Positions 48,530-58,589 of a DNA stretch of 64,000 bases are shown one piece after another. This DNA is from Mycolicibacillus parakoreensis (GTDB taxonomy: Bacteria; Actinomycetota; Actinomycetes; Mycobacteriales; Mycobacteriaceae), in contig NZ_CP092365.1 of the NCBI RefSeq assembly GCF_022370835.2, positions 1,736,001 to 1,800,000 of the forward strand, read 5' to 3'. The translations under genes and the position numbers were made by a program. The notes under the pieces are model-generated. The model was not told the DNA's origin. It worked only from the letters and a program-made list of their open reading frames with translations, and made no database searches. The stretch's first letter is position 1. Each line of letters opens with the position of its first letter.

Positions 48530-49204
48530 CTACCCGGTTTTGCGGTCCCGGTTGCGCCGCCGGCTGGCCAGCTCGTCTTCGGGGGCGGCGATCGTCTCGC
48601 CGCCGTCGGCGCGTTCGCCGGGGAAGTCGGCGATCGCCCCGGTCAGCTCCCGCATCGTGCCGGAGACCGCGATCCCGAACACCCCCTGTCCGCCCTGCAG
48701 CAGGTCGACGACCTCCTCGGCGGAGGTGCACTCATAAACGGTGGTGCCGTCGGAGAACAAGGTGATGTTGGCCAGGTCCGACACGCCGCGCTGACGCAGG
48801 TGATCGACCGCCACCCGGATGTTGTGCAGCGAGATGCCGGTGTCGAGCAGCCGTTTGACGATCTTGAGCACCAGGATGTCTTTGAACGAGTACAGCCGCT
48901 GGCTGCCGGAGCCGGCCGCGCTGCGGATCGACGGCACCACCAGCGAGGTGCGCGCCCAGTAGTCGAGCTGGCGGTAGGTGATGCCGGCGATCTGGCAGGC
49001 GCTGGGTCCGCGGTAGCCGACCAACTCGTCGGGCAGGGAGTCGTCGGGGAACAGCCCGCCCTGCACCGGCTGATCCGACGCGGCCGGAGCCGCGCCGAGG
49101 GGGTCAGCAAGGTCCAGCTGTTCTTGGCGGGGTCCTTCACCCACGGGCGCATCCTCTCGCTGATCACGCTGATAATCCCTGGCCGTCGGCGTCACCGGCA
49201 TCGC
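48530..49204 (-). CDS. MerR-family transcriptional regulator (Rv1830-like)
   Basis: This protein of about 224 residues has a MerR-type winged helix (about residues 50-120: [24 protein letters not shown], then [29 protein letters not shown]) and a C-terminal effector region. It matches the length of M. tuberculosis Rv1830. The frame stays open upstream to an ATG at 49336, but that stretch uses codons rare here (AGA, AAA, CTT, TAT, CCA), so it is probably the promoter and leader and the ATG at 49204 is used. It precedes gcvP, separated by the riboswitch. No metal or thiol ligands are visible. Confidence 0.87.
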   Translation of the reverse strand, partial: AMPVTPTARDYQRDQREDAPVGEGPRQEQLDLADPLGAAPAASDQPVQGGLFPDDSLPDELVGYRGPSACQIAGITYRQLDYWARTSLVVPSIRSAAGSGSQRLYSFKDILVLKIVKRLLDTGISLHNIRVAVDHLRQRGVSDLANITLFSDGTTVYECTSAEEVVDLLQGGQGVFGIAVSGTMRELTGAIADFPGERADGGETIAAPEDELASRRRNRDRKTG

Positions 49205-49401
49205 GTGCGGCTGCTCAAGTGCTTTCTGAGCATACGCTTTTCGGCGGGCTCTTGGCTTGCGGTCGCTATGAAAGTATGGGTGTCGCCCCACCGATCCCGG
49301 GGTTATGTCGGGCGTGTCGGACATCGTGAGACCCATCCGTGACTCGGCCGACTCCGGGCCGACTCCGGACCGGCGGTCCCGCGGGCAGTCTACGGGCCGG
49401 C
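49205..49401. promoter_or_regulatory. Leader/promoter of the Rv1830-like regulator
   Basis: This 197-nt gap lies between the DUF151 gene's stop and the chosen MerR start. It is less GC-rich than its surroundings, with A/T-containing hexamers around 49215-49290, consistent with a promoter. I do not see a hairpin that would clearly terminate the upstream gene, nor an operator of known type. Confidence 0.35.
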
Positions 49402-49896
49402 TCAGGTGGCCTTGAAATCGTCGGGTGAGATGCTGTCGAGGAACTCCTTGAACTTCTCCACCTCGTCCTCGCGGGCGGCGCCGGGTTCGTCCTCGTCGCT
49501 CTCGTCGGGGATCAGCAGCCCGGCCTCCGCCAGCACGGTGTCCTCCACGTAGATCGGCACCCCGGTGCGCAACGCGATCGCCACGGAGTCCGAAGGGCGT
49601 GCCGAGACCGTCACCTCGCGGTCGAAGACCAAGTCGGCGTAGAACGTGCCTTCCTGCAGGTCGACGATGCGGACCTCCTTGAGGGAATGGCCCAGCGCGG
49701 CAATGAGATCGCGGATCAGGTCGTGGGTCAACGGCCGGGCCGGCTCGACCCCCTGCTGCTCCAGCGCGATCGCCGCCGCCTCAGCCTGCCCGATCCAGAT
49801 CGGCAGATAGCGGTCCCCGCCCGCCTCGCGCAGCAACAACACCGGTTGGTTCTGTGGTTGTTCGACGCGAATGCCGACGACGTGCACTTCACCCAT
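49402..49896 (-). CDS. DUF151 bifunctional nuclease-like protein
   Basis: This 164-residue protein corresponds to M. tuberculosis Rv1829. It has the DUF151/BFN domain (about 1-130): VVGIRVEQPQNQPVLLLREAGGDRYLPIWIGQAEAAAIALE and ARPSDSVAIALRTGVPIYV are characteristic. The C-terminus is acidic and Lys-rich (DESDEDEPG to KFKEFLDSISPDDF). Plant members have nuclease activity; bacterial function is unproven. It lies between two MerR genes on the same strand, in a conserved actinobacterial block with garA and gcvH. Confidence 0.9.
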   Translation of the reverse strand: MGEVHVVGIRVEQPQNQPVLLLREAGGDRYLPIWIGQAEAAAIALEQQGVEPARPLTHDLIRDLIAALGHSLKEVRIVDLQEGTFYADLVFDREVTVSARPSDSVAIALRTGVPIYVEDTVLAEAGLLIPDESDEDEPGAAREDEVEKFKEFLDSISPDDFKAT

Positions 49897-49956
49897 CAGT
49901 GTCTGCCCTCCGCCCGTGCGGTGCCAACTCCAAGACCGTCACCGGAAGTCTAGTCC

Positions 49957-50679
49957 TCAGGGGTGCAGGACGTCGCGCACCGCGGACTTGATCAACGATG
50001 TGTGCAGCGTGATGGCCAGCGCCGCCACCTCGCGGGCCAGGTCGTCGGCGCGGTCGCGCGCGCCGGCCTTGCCGGCCTTGACCACCGGTCCGGCGATCTG
50101 GGCGATCAGGTCGGATTGCCGATCGGCCGCCGAACGGAACGCCCGCAGGTGGCGCGGCTCCACGCCGTAGTCGCCGAGGGCGCGGGCGCACTGCAGGATC
50201 GTCACCGCGTGTTCGTCGAAGAACCCCCCCGGCCCGGTGGTGATCACCCCGGCCTTGAGCAGGGCGGTCAGCAGCGTCTCGTCGACCCCGGAGCGGGCCA
50301 GCAGATCCTCCCGGCGCAGCCGCACCTCGGTGGGGGCGACCGCGGTGGTGTCCGGGCTCTGCCCGGCGGCCGGGACCAGCCGCGGCACCCCGTAGCCGGT
50401 GGCCGGCAACTCCCCGTCCGGCTGGGCGTCCAGTTGCGCCTTGATCACCTTCAGCGGCAGATACTGGTCGCGCTGGGCGGCGAGGATGAACCGCAGCCGC
50501 GCGCAGTCGTAGGCGCTGAATCGGCGATATCCCGACGCCGTGCGCTGCGGGGTGACCAGACCCTCGGCCTCCAGGAAACGGATCTTGGAGATCGTGACGT
50601 CCGGGAAGTCCGGGCGCAGCGCCGCCAGCACCGCCCCGATCGACATCCCGGGCAGCGCGGGCGTTTCGGGCGCGGTCAC
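49957..50679 (-). CDS. MerR-family transcriptional regulator (Rv1828-like)
   Basis: This 240-residue regulator has an N-terminal MerR helix-turn-helix and wing ([31 protein letters not shown], then [18 protein letters not shown]; about residues 12-75). A linker and a C-terminal helical domain (about 125-240) follow, the latter resembling a ligand-binding module. It corresponds to M. tuberculosis Rv1828. The start is GTG at 50679, overlapping the garA stop by 4 nt (GTGA), so garA and this gene are translationally coupled. Its targets are unknown. Confidence 0.9.
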   Translation of the reverse strand: MTAPETPALPGMSIGAVLAALRPDFPDVTISKIRFLEAEGLVTPQRTASGYRRFSAYDCARLRFILAAQRDQYLPLKVIKAQLDAQPDGELPATGYGVPRLVPAAGQSPDTTAVAPTEVRLRREDLLARSGVDETLLTALLKAGVITTGPGGFFDEHAVTILQCARALGDYGVEPRHLRAFRSAADRQSDLIAQIAGPVVKAGKAGARDRADDLAREVAALAITLHTSLIKSAVRDVLHP

Positions 50680-51146
50680 GGGCTCGCGGATCCCCCGTCG
50701 TCGGCTTTCGGGCCGGTCAGGAACACCAGACGGAACTTGCCGATCTGGACCTCGTCGCCGTTGGACAACACCGCCGAGTCCACCGGTTCCCGGTTGACGT
50801 AGGTGCCGTTGAGGCTGCCCACGTCGACCACCTGGAACTCCTCGCCCTCCAGCCGGAACTCGGCGTGCCGGCGGCTCACGGTGACGTCGTCGAGGAAGAT
50901 GTCGCTGTCGGGGTGACGTCCCGAGGAGGTGATCGGCCGGTCCAGCAGGAACCGGGATCCGGCGTTCGGGCCGCGTTTGACCACCAACAGCGCCGACCCG
51001 GCCGGCAGGCCCTCGACGCCGGAGACCGCGCTGTCGGAACCCACCTGGGCGGGGGCGTCGAGTTCGCTGAGGAAATCAGCGCGGAATACCGAGGTTGTCT
51101 CCGCGGTGACGTCGTCGGAGTCTTGATCGTTGTCGTTCTCCGTCAC
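50676..51146 (-). CDS. garA: FHA-domain regulator GarA (OdhI homologue)
   Basis: This 156-residue protein controls glutamate and 2-oxoglutarate metabolism. Unphosphorylated GarA inhibits 2-oxoglutarate dehydrogenase and glutamate dehydrogenase and activates glutamate synthase. The N-terminal ETTS motif (residues 16-19) carries the two Thr phosphorylated by PknB/PknG. The FHA domain (about 55-140) has [17 protein letters not shown] and GSLNGTYVN. The GTG at 51146 follows AAGGAGGAG. The long upstream open frame is not coding. It lies between gcvH and the coupled MerR gene; a 160-nt gap separates it from gcvH, leaving room for its own promoter. Confidence 0.97.
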   Translation of the reverse strand: MTENDNDQDSDDVTAETTSVFRADFLSELDAPAQVGSDSAVSGVEGLPAGSALLVVKRGPNAGSRFLLDRPITSSGRHPDSDIFLDDVTVSRRHAEFRLEGEEFQVVDVGSLNGTYVNREPVDSAVLSNGDEVQIGKFRLVFLTGPKADDGGSASP

Positions 51147-51306
51147 CCGCTCCTCCTTATTGGCTGAAGATACGCGCTGACCGGGCCCGCCCACGGCATC
51201 GTTGCCGGCGTTTCCGTCGCAGTGTCGACCGTACCGCGCCGCGGGCGGGAATGTACCCGCCACGCCACGATCCGGCGGCCGTTCGGCGGTCAAACCTTAA
51301 CAATGC

Positions 51307-51711
51307 TCACTCGGCGAGGGTCGCCCGGTAGCCGTCGGCGTCGAGCAGGGCGGCCGCCTGCTCCTCGGCGGAGCCCGCGTCGATCCGCAGATCCACCAGC
51401 CAGCCCCCGCCGTACGGGTCGGTGTTGACCAGTTCCGGGCTGCCCGCTAAATCCTCGTTGACGGCAACCACTTTCGCCGTCACCGGGGCGAACAGGTCCG
51501 AGACCGACTTGGTGGACTCCACCTCGCCGAACGACTCGCCTGCGGTGACCGTCGCCCCGACCTCGGGCAGTTGGACGAAGACGACGTCGCCGAGCGCGGC
51601 CTGCGCGTAGTCGGTGATGCCGACCCGCAGCACGTCGGCCTCGGTCGGGCGCACCCACTCGTGCTCGGCGGTGTAACGCAGGTCATCGGGGACGTGACTG
51701 GCAGGGCTCAC
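51307..51711 (-). CDS. gcvH: Glycine cleavage system H protein
   Basis: This 134-residue lipoyl carrier shuttles the aminomethyl intermediate between the P, T and L proteins. The lipoylated Lys68 is in [18 protein letters not shown]. The fold segments YTAEHEWVR and [20 protein letters not shown] are typical. The GTG at 51711 gives exactly the M. tuberculosis GcvH length. It sits after the DUF881/small basic protein cluster and before garA on the same strand. Confidence 0.97.
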   Translation of the reverse strand: MSPASHVPDDLRYTAEHEWVRPTEADVLRVGITDYAQAALGDVVFVQLPEVGATVTAGESFGEVESTKSVSDLFAPVTAKVVAVNEDLAGSPELVNTDPYGGGWLVDLRIDAGSAEEQAAALLDADGYRATLAE

Positions 51712-51739
51712 AGCGATCTGTTCCTTGGCTCGGGACGGT

Positions 51740-52549
51740 TTACTTGACGGGCTGAGCGTATTGGCGGGGTTTCGGTTGTCGCAAGGCGGTGATCTCCACG
51801 AAGTCGGCCTGCTGCACCCCCATCTGGCCGCCGGAGGTCTCGACACTGTCGACCGCGCCGCCGGGGATTTTCATCGCGGCCGCCAACGTCGGCGGATCGC
51901 CAATCGCGACAACCGAATAGGGCGGCGTGAGGGTGCTGTCGTCGACGACCAGCGCGCCGGGCACCCCGGCGACCCAGGTGTCGACGCCGATCCGCACCGC
52001 CTGCCGGTCGTCGCTGACCTGCATCGCCTCGGCGCCGGCGGCCCGCAACTCGTTGATCACGTCGAGCAGGTCGTCGGGGTTGACCCCCGGGCGGGGATCG
52101 TCGATGGTGATGGTGATCCCCGGCCCGGTGGCCCCGACGGTGCCGATCAGGATCGACAGCGCCGCCAGCCGCGCCTGCGCCGATTCGATGGCGGCCTGAT
52201 CGCCGCTGCCGGCGGCCTGCAGCGCGGTCAGGGTGCGCTGCAGGTCGGCGACCTCGGTGTTCAACGTGGCCTCCCGTTGCCGCAGCGAATCCAGCAGCAC
52301 CAGCAGGTCGGCCGGCCGCGCGGTGTCCAGCGAATCGCCGGTGTCGGTCTGGCGCACCTGGGTGGCGATGGCCACCCCCAGGGCAAGGCAGAGCAGGACC
52401 GCCAGCACCGCGAAGACCGGTTGGCGCCGGCCCCGGCGCAGCAGCGTGCCGGCCGGACCGGTTTCGCGGTCGGGATGGTCGGCGGGCAGTTCGTGGCGAC
52501 CGTGGCCGGGGTCGGCGGAGGTGCTGTGCGACGTCGGATCCTGGCTCAT
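51740..52549 (-). CDS. DUF881-family membrane protein (Rv1825-like)
   Basis: This 269-residue protein has a basic cytoplasmic N-terminus of about 40 residues, one transmembrane helix (about 44-66), a coiled-coil stretch (about 85-130) and an extracytoplasmic DUF881 domain. The domain carries the family pattern [34 protein letters not shown] and AVRI-like strands. It corresponds to M. tuberculosis Rv1825, reported in relation to cell-wall and division processes, though its function is unsettled. Four genes (two DUF881, one small basic protein, pgsA2) are packed together upstream on this strand. Confidence 0.88.
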   Translation of the reverse strand: MSQDPTSHSTSADPGHGRHELPADHPDRETGPAGTLLRRGRRQPVFAVLAVLLCLALGVAIATQVRQTDTGDSLDTARPADLLVLLDSLRQREATLNTEVADLQRTLTALQAAGSGDQAAIESAQARLAALSILIGTVGATGPGITITIDDPRPGVNPDDLLDVINELRAAGAEAMQVSDDRQAVRIGVDTWVAGVPGALVVDDSTLTPPYSVVAIGDPPTLAAAMKIPGGAVDSVETSGGQMGVQQADFVEITALRQPKPRQYAQPVK

Positions 52550-52552
52550 CGC

Positions 52553-52885
52553 TCACGCCCCGAACAGCCGGCGGCGCAGCGCCGCGGCGTTGCCGAAGAT
52601 GCGGATACCGAGCACGACGATGATCGCCGTGGACAGCTGGGTGCCGACACCGAGCTGGTCGCCGACGTAGACGATGAGGGCGGCCACCAGGACGTTGAAC
52701 ACGAACGAGATCACGAACACCTTCGGGTCGAAGATCTTCTCCAGGTAGGCGCGCAACCCGCCGAACACCGCGTCGAGGGCGGCGACCACCGCGATCGGCA
52801 GATAGGGCTGGACGGCCTCGGGAACGCTGGGATGAAACACCAACCCCAACACGATGCCGATGGCCAGTGCTGCGATGCCGATCAT
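52553..52885 (-). CDS. Small basic protein (DUF1290, Rv1824-like)
   Basis: This 110-residue membrane protein has three predicted helices (MIGIAALAIGIVLGLVF, LPIAVVAALDAVFGGLRAYLE, FVISFVFNVLVAALIVYVG) and a basic C-terminus (RRRLFG). It corresponds to M. tuberculosis Rv1824. In Firmicutes and actinobacteria such small basic proteins lie between DUF881 proteins near division genes. The ATG at 52885 is chosen; the frame is open further up but enters the next gene's antisense-free spacer and loses similarity. It is 3 nt from the next gene. Confidence 0.88.
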   Translation of the reverse strand: MIGIAALAIGIVLGLVFHPSVPEAVQPYLPIAVVAALDAVFGGLRAYLEKIFDPKVFVISFVFNVLVAALIVYVGDQLGVGTQLSTAIIVVLGIRIFGNAAALRRRLFGA

Positions 52886-52937
52886 GGGCGCTGTGAACTC
52901 CTGACTGGGGGGACGGGGGGCGGGGCGGTCGGGGTGG

Positions 52938-53828
52938 TCACGGCCCGCCCGGCTCGGTGCTGTTCCGGGCGTAGGTGACCTCGCGCATCGTTCCGGCCGG
53001 CAGCGCCAGGCCGTCGCCGGCGCTGACGGTGACCCCCACACCGTAAGTGACCTCGAGTCGACGCAACCAGCGCAGGCCGGCGGTGCGGTCGAAGGCCTTG
53101 CCCATCGACGGCGGGCCGATCGCCAGGATGGTGTAGGGACTGCTGATCGGGGTGTTGTCGACCAGGATCGCCCCACCGGCCTGGCGCAGCGTCACGTTCG
53201 GGCCGACCCGGACGTCGTTGACGGCGATCGCCTCGGCCCCGGCCGACCACAACGAGTTCACCACCGACTGCAGGTCGCGGTCCAAGATGATCTGCCGGCT
53301 GCCGGCGACGCGCTGTTTGGAGACGTCGCTGAGGTTTCGGCTCACCCCCGGGTCGGTGACGGTGACGGTCAGCCCCGGCCCGATCACCGGGGTGTCGGCG
53401 GCCGCCAGGGCGAGTGCGTCCAGGCCGGTGAGCAGCCGACGGCCCTCGCTGTCGGCGCGCAACTGGCGGCGCTGCGAGTCGCTGACCGCGGCGGCCAGGG
53501 TGTTGCGGCGCGCGGTCAGCTCGTCGGCGGAGTGTTTGGCCGCCCGCACGTTGGCCGCCAGGGTGCGCTGCGCGGCGTTCATGCCCGGGGCCACCGAGCG
53601 GGCCTGCGCGACCGCCCCGGCGAACACCACGGTGATCAGCAGCGCCCCCAGCAGCTGCCAGCCCCAGCGCAGCGGGCGCGGTTGCCGGGCCTCGTGGCCG
53701 CGTTGCGCCGCGGCGGCGTAGCCGGGGTCGAGGTGCTCCGAGAGCAGGGACCGCAGCAGCGACGGCACCGCGCGGCGGCCCTGGTTGTCGTAGCCGCTCA
53801 GCGCGAAGAACGGTTCAGCCACCGCCAC
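52938..53828 (-). CDS. DUF881-family membrane protein (Rv1823-like)
   Basis: This 296-residue paralogue of the protein at 51740 has the same plan: a basic N-terminal segment (about 1-55), one transmembrane helix (about 57-75), a coiled coil (about 85-125) and a DUF881 domain with [35 protein letters not shown] and [10 protein letters not shown]. It corresponds to M. tuberculosis Rv1823. The GTG start at 53828 overlaps the last codons of pgsA2 by 14 nt. Confidence 0.88.
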   Translation of the reverse strand: MAVAEPFFALSGYDNQGRRAVPSLLRSLLSEHLDPGYAAAAQRGHEARQPRPLRWGWQLLGALLITVVFAGAVAQARSVAPGMNAAQRTLAANVRAAKHSADELTARRNTLAAAVSDSQRRQLRADSEGRRLLTGLDALALAAADTPVIGPGLTVTVTDPGVSRNLSDVSKQRVAGSRQIILDRDLQSVVNSLWSAGAEAIAVNDVRVGPNVTLRQAGGAILVDNTPISSPYTILAIGPPSMGKAFDRTAGLRWLRRLEVTYGVGVTVSAGDGLALPAGTMREVTYARNSTEPGGP

Positions 53829-54414
53829 CCCCGGTGCGGACCGCCGGCGGTGTGCGCAGCACCAGGCCCACCTGCAGCAGATACAGCACGCCGGTCCACA
53901 GGTACAGGTAGAGCCCCCAGCACAGGAACGCCCCGCCGCCGGCGCCGAGCACCCGGCTCCACACCGCCTCCTGCTGGCCGAGCAGCAGCAGGGGGAATCC
54001 CGCCATCAGCGCGAAGGTGGCGGCCTTGCCCAGGTAGGTCACCGGCAGCGCGGTCCACCCCCGGCGGCGCAGCAGCGGCAGCGTGGCCGCCAGCAGCCCG
54101 TCGCGGCCCAGCAGCGCCGCGACGAACCACCACGGCACCAGCGAGTGCACCGCCAACGCCAGCGGCACGATCACCATGTAGAGCCGGTCGACGGCCGGGT
54201 CCAGAAGCTCCCCCAGCCGCGAGGACTGGTTGTACAGTCGCGCGATCTTGCCGTCGGCCCAATCCGAGGCGCCGGCGATGATCAGCACCACCGCGGCGGC
54301 GAACTCGGCGTCGGCGGCCAGCAGCAGATAGAGGAAGACCCCGATCAGCGCCAGACGCAGCACGCTGAGCGCGTTGGGCACGGTCAGCACCCGGTCGTGC
54401 ACGGCAGGGTCCAT
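53815..54414 (-). CDS. pgsA2: CDP-alcohol phosphatidyltransferase PgsA2
   Basis: This 199-residue integral membrane enzyme transfers a phosphatidyl group from CDP-diacylglycerol to an alcohol. The catalytic signature DG-x2-AR-x8-G-x3-D-x3-D is fully visible in [26 protein letters not shown] (about residues 50-75, quoted in part as [15 protein letters not shown]). Four to six hydrophobic segments surround it. The Mtb homologue (Rv1822) is annotated as a phosphatidylglycerophosphate or cardiolipin synthase-type enzyme, but the alcohol acceptor is not proven. The ATG at 54414 begins [14 protein letters not shown]. It follows secA2 by 11 nt. Confidence 0.92.
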   Translation of the reverse strand: MDPAVHDRVLTVPNALSVLRLALIGVFLYLLLAADAEFAAAVVLIIAGASDWADGKIARLYNQSSRLGELLDPAVDRLYMVIVPLALAVHSLVPWWFVAALLGRDGLLAATLPLLRRRGWTALPVTYLGKAATFALMAGFPLLLLGQQEAVWSRVLGAGGGAFLCWGLYLYLWTGVLYLLQVGLVLRTPPAVRTGGGGG

Positions 54415-54425
54415 ACGGCGCGACC

Positions 54426-56747
54426 TTAGCGGAACACCCCGGGCAGGCTGAGCGCGGCGAGGGTGTCGTCGGCCAGCGGGTTGTCGTGGACCATGTAGGT
54501 CCACGTCGAGGTCGGGCGGGCCAGCTTGGACAGGTCGACCCCCGGCTCGTCCTCGATGTTGGCCGCGGTCTCGAAGGTCTGCTGGGCCGCCTCGATCGCG
54601 TCGGCGGCCAGCGAGGCGAACGCGTCGACGGCCATCCGGTGGAATTCGTCTAGCGGGTTCTGCCGGCCCAACGCCCGCAGGTGGATGCTCTCGCGGATGT
54701 CCGCCAGATACGCCAGGTGATCGGCCCACCCCCGGTCGAGGTGGTAGAGCATGATCTGGCGGCAGATGTGGCTGAGCTTCTCCTCGCTGAGGCGGTCGCG
54801 CAGCTCCGCGTAGCGGTCGGCGGCCAGCTCGGCGAGTTCCTCGCGGGCGGTGTCGGTGGACAGCAGCGTGTTGCGCCGCTCCACGATGATGGCGCGCTGC
54901 TGGGCGGTGAGCTGGTTGTAGCGCCACGTGTTGGCGTGCACGTCGAGCAGCCGGCCCTCGGCGACGCGCTGGGCGTGATCGAGCAGCGACGCCGCCTTGG
55001 TGCTCTGGATCCGCCCGTCCTCGTCGGTGTCGAGCGGGCGTTTGGCCGGCTCCAGGTAGTCGGTGACCACCTCGTCCTCCCAGGACGCGAAGAACACCGA
55101 CGATCCCGGGTCGCCCTGGCGGCCCGCCCTGCCGCGCAGCTGGTTGTCCAACCGGGCGGTGCGGTGCCGGCCGGTGCCGACCACGTGCAGCCCGCCGAGG
55201 TCGGCGACCGGGTCGTGGTCGGCCTCGTCGGAGCCGCCGAGGCGGATGTCGGTGCCGCGCCCGGCCATCTGGGTGGAGACCGTCACCCGGGCGAGCTTGC
55301 CGGCCTCGGCGATGATCTCGGCCTCCTCGGCGTCGTTCTTGGCGTTGAGCACCACCGCCGGCACCCCGGCGCGGACCAGGCGTTCGTGCAGGTCCTCGGA
55401 CTCGGCCACGTCGTGGGTGCCGATCAGCACCGGCTGGCCGGTCTCGTGCACCGCGGCGATGTGCTCGATGATCGCGGTGTGTTTGGCCGCGGCGGTGATG
55501 TAGACCCGGTCGGGCTCGTCCTCGCGGACGTTCGGGGTGTTCGGGTCGATCGGGGACACCCCGAGCGAGTAGAACTGGCGCAGCTGCTCGCCGGCGGCCA
55601 GCGCGGTGCCGGTCATCCCGCACACCGTCGGGTAGCGGTTGACCAGAGCCTGCACCGTGATCGTGTCGAGCACCTCGCCGGTCTCGGTGGTCTCGATGCC
55701 CTCCTTGGCCTCCACCGCGGCCTGCAGCCCGTCGGGCCAGCGCTGCAGTGCCGCGATCCGGCCGCGGGAGGCGTTGATCAGCTGCACCTTGTCGTCGCGC
55801 ACGATGTAGTGCACGTCGCGCTGCAGCAGCACGTGGGCGTGCAGGGCGACGTTGATCTCGGTGAGGGTGCTGACCACGTGCTCCTCGGAGTACAGGTCGA
55901 TCCCGCCGAGTTTGGCCTCCAGGGCGCGGGCGCCGGACTCGGTCAGGTGCACGTTGCGGCTGTCGGAGTCGGTGTCGTAGTCGCGGCCCGGCCGCAGCTC
56001 GCCGACCCAGCGGATGATCTCCACCCGCGGGGTCTCCCGGTGGCTGGTGCCGGCCAGCACCAACGGCACCAGCGCCTCGTCGACGAGCACCGAGTCGGCC
56101 TCGTCGATCAGCGCCACGTCCGGTTTCGGCGACACCAGGTCGGCGATGTCGGTGACCAGCTGGTCGCGCAGCACGTCGAAGCCGATCTCGTTGACCGAGG
56201 CGTAGGTGACGTCGCAGCGGTAGGCGGCGCGGCGCTGGTCGGCGCTGGACTCGGCGGCGACCCAGCCGACGCTGACCCCCATCGCCTCCAGCAGCGGGCC
56301 CATCCACTCGGCGTCGCGGCGGGCCAGGTAGTCGTTGATCGTGATCAGGTGCACGTGGCGGCCGGCCAGCGCGTAGCCGGCGGCCGCGATCGCCCCGGAC
56401 AGGGTCTTGCCCTCCCCGGTGGCCATCTCGATGACGTCGCCGGCCAGCATCCGCAGCGCCCCGAGCAGCTGCACGTCGAACGGGCGCAGCCCGGTGGTCC
56501 GTTCGGCGGCCTCGCGTGCGATCGCCAGGAACTGGGGGATGTCGTCGGAGTCGGCGAGGTCTTTGAGGTTGAGCAGCTTGGCGGCCTTGCGCAGCTTCTC
56601 GTCGTCGAGGTTGGCCGCCTTGGCGTCGTAGTCGGCCGCGGCGTGCACCTGCGCCAACGAGTGGGACTGGTTCTTCTCGGTGCTCGCCCCGAGCAGCTTC
56701 CAGAACTTGGCGCTGAGGCGGCCGGGTTTGGTTGGGGTTTTCGCCAC
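54426..56747 (-). CDS. secA2: Accessory secretion ATPase SecA2
   Basis: This 773-residue motor belongs to the second mycobacterial SecA, needed for export of a limited set of proteins. It is shorter than SecA1 because it lacks the C-terminal linker and part of the helical domain. Visible motifs are Walker A MATGEGKT (about 109-115), LIDEADSVL, the preprotein region, [27 protein letters not shown] (in parts, helicase motif VI) and the conserved end [14 protein letters not shown]. The GTG at 56747 is chosen because the peptide from [20 protein letters not shown] is the start of similarity. Immediately upstream is an inverted repeat and then ilvG. Confidence 0.96.
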   Translation of the reverse strand: MAKTPTKPGRLSAKFWKLLGASTEKNQSHSLAQVHAAADYDAKAANLDDEKLRKAAKLLNLKDLADSDDIPQFLAIAREAAERTTGLRPFDVQLLGALRMLAGDVIEMATGEGKTLSGAIAAAGYALAGRHVHLITINDYLARRDAEWMGPLLEAMGVSVGWVAAESSADQRRAAYRCDVTYASVNEIGFDVLRDQLVTDIADLVSPKPDVALIDEADSVLVDEALVPLVLAGTSHRETPRVEIIRWVGELRPGRDYDTDSDSRNVHLTESGARALEAKLGGIDLYSEEHVVSTLTEINVALHAHVLLQRDVHYIVRDDKVQLINASRGRIAALQRWPDGLQAAVEAKEGIETTETGEVLDTITVQALVNRYPTVCGMTGTALAAGEQLRQFYSLGVSPIDPNTPNVREDEPDRVYITAAAKHTAIIEHIAAVHETGQPVLIGTHDVAESEDLHERLVRAGVPAVVLNAKNDAEEAEIIAEAGKLARVTVSTQMAGRGTDIRLGGSDEADHDPVADLGGLHVVGTGRHRTARLDNQLRGRAGRQGDPGSSVFFASWEDEVVTDYLEPAKRPLDTDEDGRIQSTKAASLLDHAQRVAEGRLLDVHANTWRYNQLTAQQRAIIVERRNTLLSTDTAREELAELAADRYAELRDRLSEEKLSHICRQIMLYHLDRGWADHLAYLADIRESIHLRALGRQNPLDEFHRMAVDAFASLAADAIEAAQQTFETAANIEDEPGVDLSKLARPTSTWTYMVHDNPLADDTLAALSLPGVFR

Positions 56748-56789
56748 ACGATTACCGTACGCGGAGCCGGCCCGCTGGCTGCGTCGAGA

Positions 56790-56836
56790 CGCACGTTTGG
56801 GTGCGGTTACGGCGCGAAAATGCACTCAAACGTGCG
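56790..56836. repeat. Inverted repeat between ilvG and secA2
   Basis: Arms CGCACGTTTGGGTGC (56790-56804) and GCACTCAAACGTGCG (56822-56836) pair over 15 positions with one G-T wobble, around a 17-nt loop. The hairpin lies just after the ilvG stop and 43 nt before the secA2 start (both minus strand). It may terminate ilvG. The arm sequence looks like a dispersed mycobacterial intergenic repeat, from memory only. Confidence 0.7.
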
Positions 56837-56867
56837 CCTGAGCGCCGCGGCGGCCGGCCGGTCGGGC

Positions 56868-58496
56868 TCACGCCGGCGGGGTGCGCCGCGGGTAGGCGAC
56901 GGTGGGGTCGGTGAGCACGTTGATCACCGCCGGCACGCCGCGGCGAAACGCCTGCTGCAGCGCCGGGCGCAGCTGGGTGGGCTCGGCGACCAGCTCGCCG
57001 CGACCGCCCAGCGCGCTCACCACCCGCTCGTAGCGGGTGCCCGCGCGCAGCTCGGCGACCACCGAATACCCGTAGAGCTGCTCCATCGGATGCTTCTCCA
57101 ACCCCCAGACGCCGTTGTTGCCGATCACCGCCACCACCGCCACGTCGTGGCGGATCAAGGTGTCCCACTCGAGCCCGGAGAATCCGAACGCGCCGTCGCC
57201 TTGCAGCAGCACCACCTGGCGGTCGGGGTGGGCCAGCTTGGCGGCCAGCGCATAGCCCGGCCCCGACCCCAAACAGCCGAACGGGCCGGCGTCCAGCCAG
57301 GCCCCGGGCACGTAGGAGTCGATCATGCGTCCCGCGTAGGAGCCGAAATCACCCCCGTCGACGACGATGATGGCGTCGCGGTCCAACAGCGGCACCAGCT
57401 CGGCGTAGACGCGCATCGGATGCAGCGGAGCCCGGTCGTCGGCCAACTCGGTGCCCTCCATCCGGCGGGCGGTTTTCTCGGCGATCCGCAGGGTGGCGAG
57501 CCAGTCCGCGCCGGCGGCGGGTCCGGTGGGCGGGTCGGCCAGCGTGGTCAACGCCGCCGTCAGGTCGCCGTAGACCCCGGCGGCGACGTCGCGCGGATAC
57601 GGCGACGACGGTGCGACCCGGTCGACGGCGATCACCGCGGTGTCGGGACCGAACACCGCGCCGAACCCGAGTCGGAAATCCATCGGGGCCCCGACCAGCA
57701 CGACGACGTCGGCCTGGCGCAGCGCGAGGGCGCGGGCCCGGGAGAAGGCCAGTTCGTGATCGGCGGGCAGCATCCCGCGGGCCATGCCGTTGGCCAGCAC
57801 CGGGATACGCCGGCTCTCGGCGAGCACGCGCAGCGCCGCCTCGGCGTGACCCCACCACACGTTGGTGCCGGCCACGATGACCGGGCGGCGTGCGGTGGCC
57901 AGGACCTCCAGGGCGCGTTGCACGCCCGCGTCGGGGCCGATCGCGGGCGCGGGCGGGTCGCTCAGGGCGCCGGGGCCGTCGGTCTCGGCGGCCTCGCCGA
58001 GCAGATGATCGAGCGGGACGTCGACGAAGCCCACCCCGGACGGGGCGGCGACGCTGGCCTGCAGCGCGGCGTCGATGAGGCCGGCCACCTGCTGCGGGGC
58101 CGCGGCGGTCGCGGCGAACCGCGCCAGCGGCGCCACCACCGGCACGGGGTCGAACTCCTGCAGCGAGCCCATGCCCCACCGGGCGGCCGGGGCCCGGCCG
58201 GCCAGCACCAGGAGCGGGCTCTGGTTCTGCTGGGCGGCGGCCAGCGCGCTCATCGCGTTGGTGACCCCCGGCCCGGCGGTCACCGCGACCACCCCGGGCC
58301 GGCGGGTCACCTTCGCCCAGCCCTCGGCGGCGAACGCGGCGGTCTGCTCGTGGCGGGTGTCGATCAGTCGGATGCCGGCGGCCCGCAAGCCGTCGTAGAG
58401 GGGGAACAGGTGGCCGCCGGAGAGGGTGAACACCGTGTCGATGCCGGCGGCGGTGAGGCGGCGGGCCGCCAGGTGTCCGGCTGGCAGGGTGCGCAT
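56868..58496 (-). CDS. ilvG: Thiamine-diphosphate enzyme, acetolactate synthase-like (IlvG)
   Basis: This 542-residue enzyme has the three domains of acetohydroxyacid synthase-like proteins: N-terminal pyrimidine-binding domain with the catalytic Glu in [10 protein letters not shown] (about residue 50), the central FAD/NAD-like domain, and the C-terminal diphosphate domain with [33 protein letters not shown] (in parts). It corresponds to M. tuberculosis IlvG (Rv1820). Related family members include oxalyl-CoA decarboxylase and 2-hydroxyacyl-CoA lyase, so the true reaction may not be acetolactate synthesis. No regulatory subunit gene is adjacent. The ATG at 58496 is used. Confidence 0.87.
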   Translation of the reverse strand: MRTLPAGHLAARRLTAAGIDTVFTLSGGHLFPLYDGLRAAGIRLIDTRHEQTAAFAAEGWAKVTRRPGVVAVTAGPGVTNAMSALAAAQQNQSPLLVLAGRAPAARWGMGSLQEFDPVPVVAPLARFAATAAAPQQVAGLIDAALQASVAAPSGVGFVDVPLDHLLGEAAETDGPGALSDPPAPAIGPDAGVQRALEVLATARRPVIVAGTNVWWGHAEAALRVLAESRRIPVLANGMARGMLPADHELAFSRARALALRQADVVVLVGAPMDFRLGFGAVFGPDTAVIAVDRVAPSSPYPRDVAAGVYGDLTAALTTLADPPTGPAAGADWLATLRIAEKTARRMEGTELADDRAPLHPMRVYAELVPLLDRDAIIVVDGGDFGSYAGRMIDSYVPGAWLDAGPFGCLGSGPGYALAAKLAHPDRQVVLLQGDGAFGFSGLEWDTLIRHDVAVVAVIGNNGVWGLEKHPMEQLYGYSVVAELRAGTRYERVVSALGGRGELVAEPTQLRPALQQAFRRGVPAVINVLTDPTVAYPRRTPPA

Positions 58497-58589
58497 GGGC
58501 TGAGCCTAAGGCGGCTGCCGGGACGCCCGGTGCGGTAGTTTTTCGCTCCGGGGTGTCGCCGGGGCGCCCCGGGCGAGGAGTGATAGCCG

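Noticed and set aside
54681..58538. Open frame of nearly 1300 codons on the plus strand over secA2 and ilvG
   Set aside because: Low-complexity composition; both underlying minus-strand genes have clear motifs and lengths.
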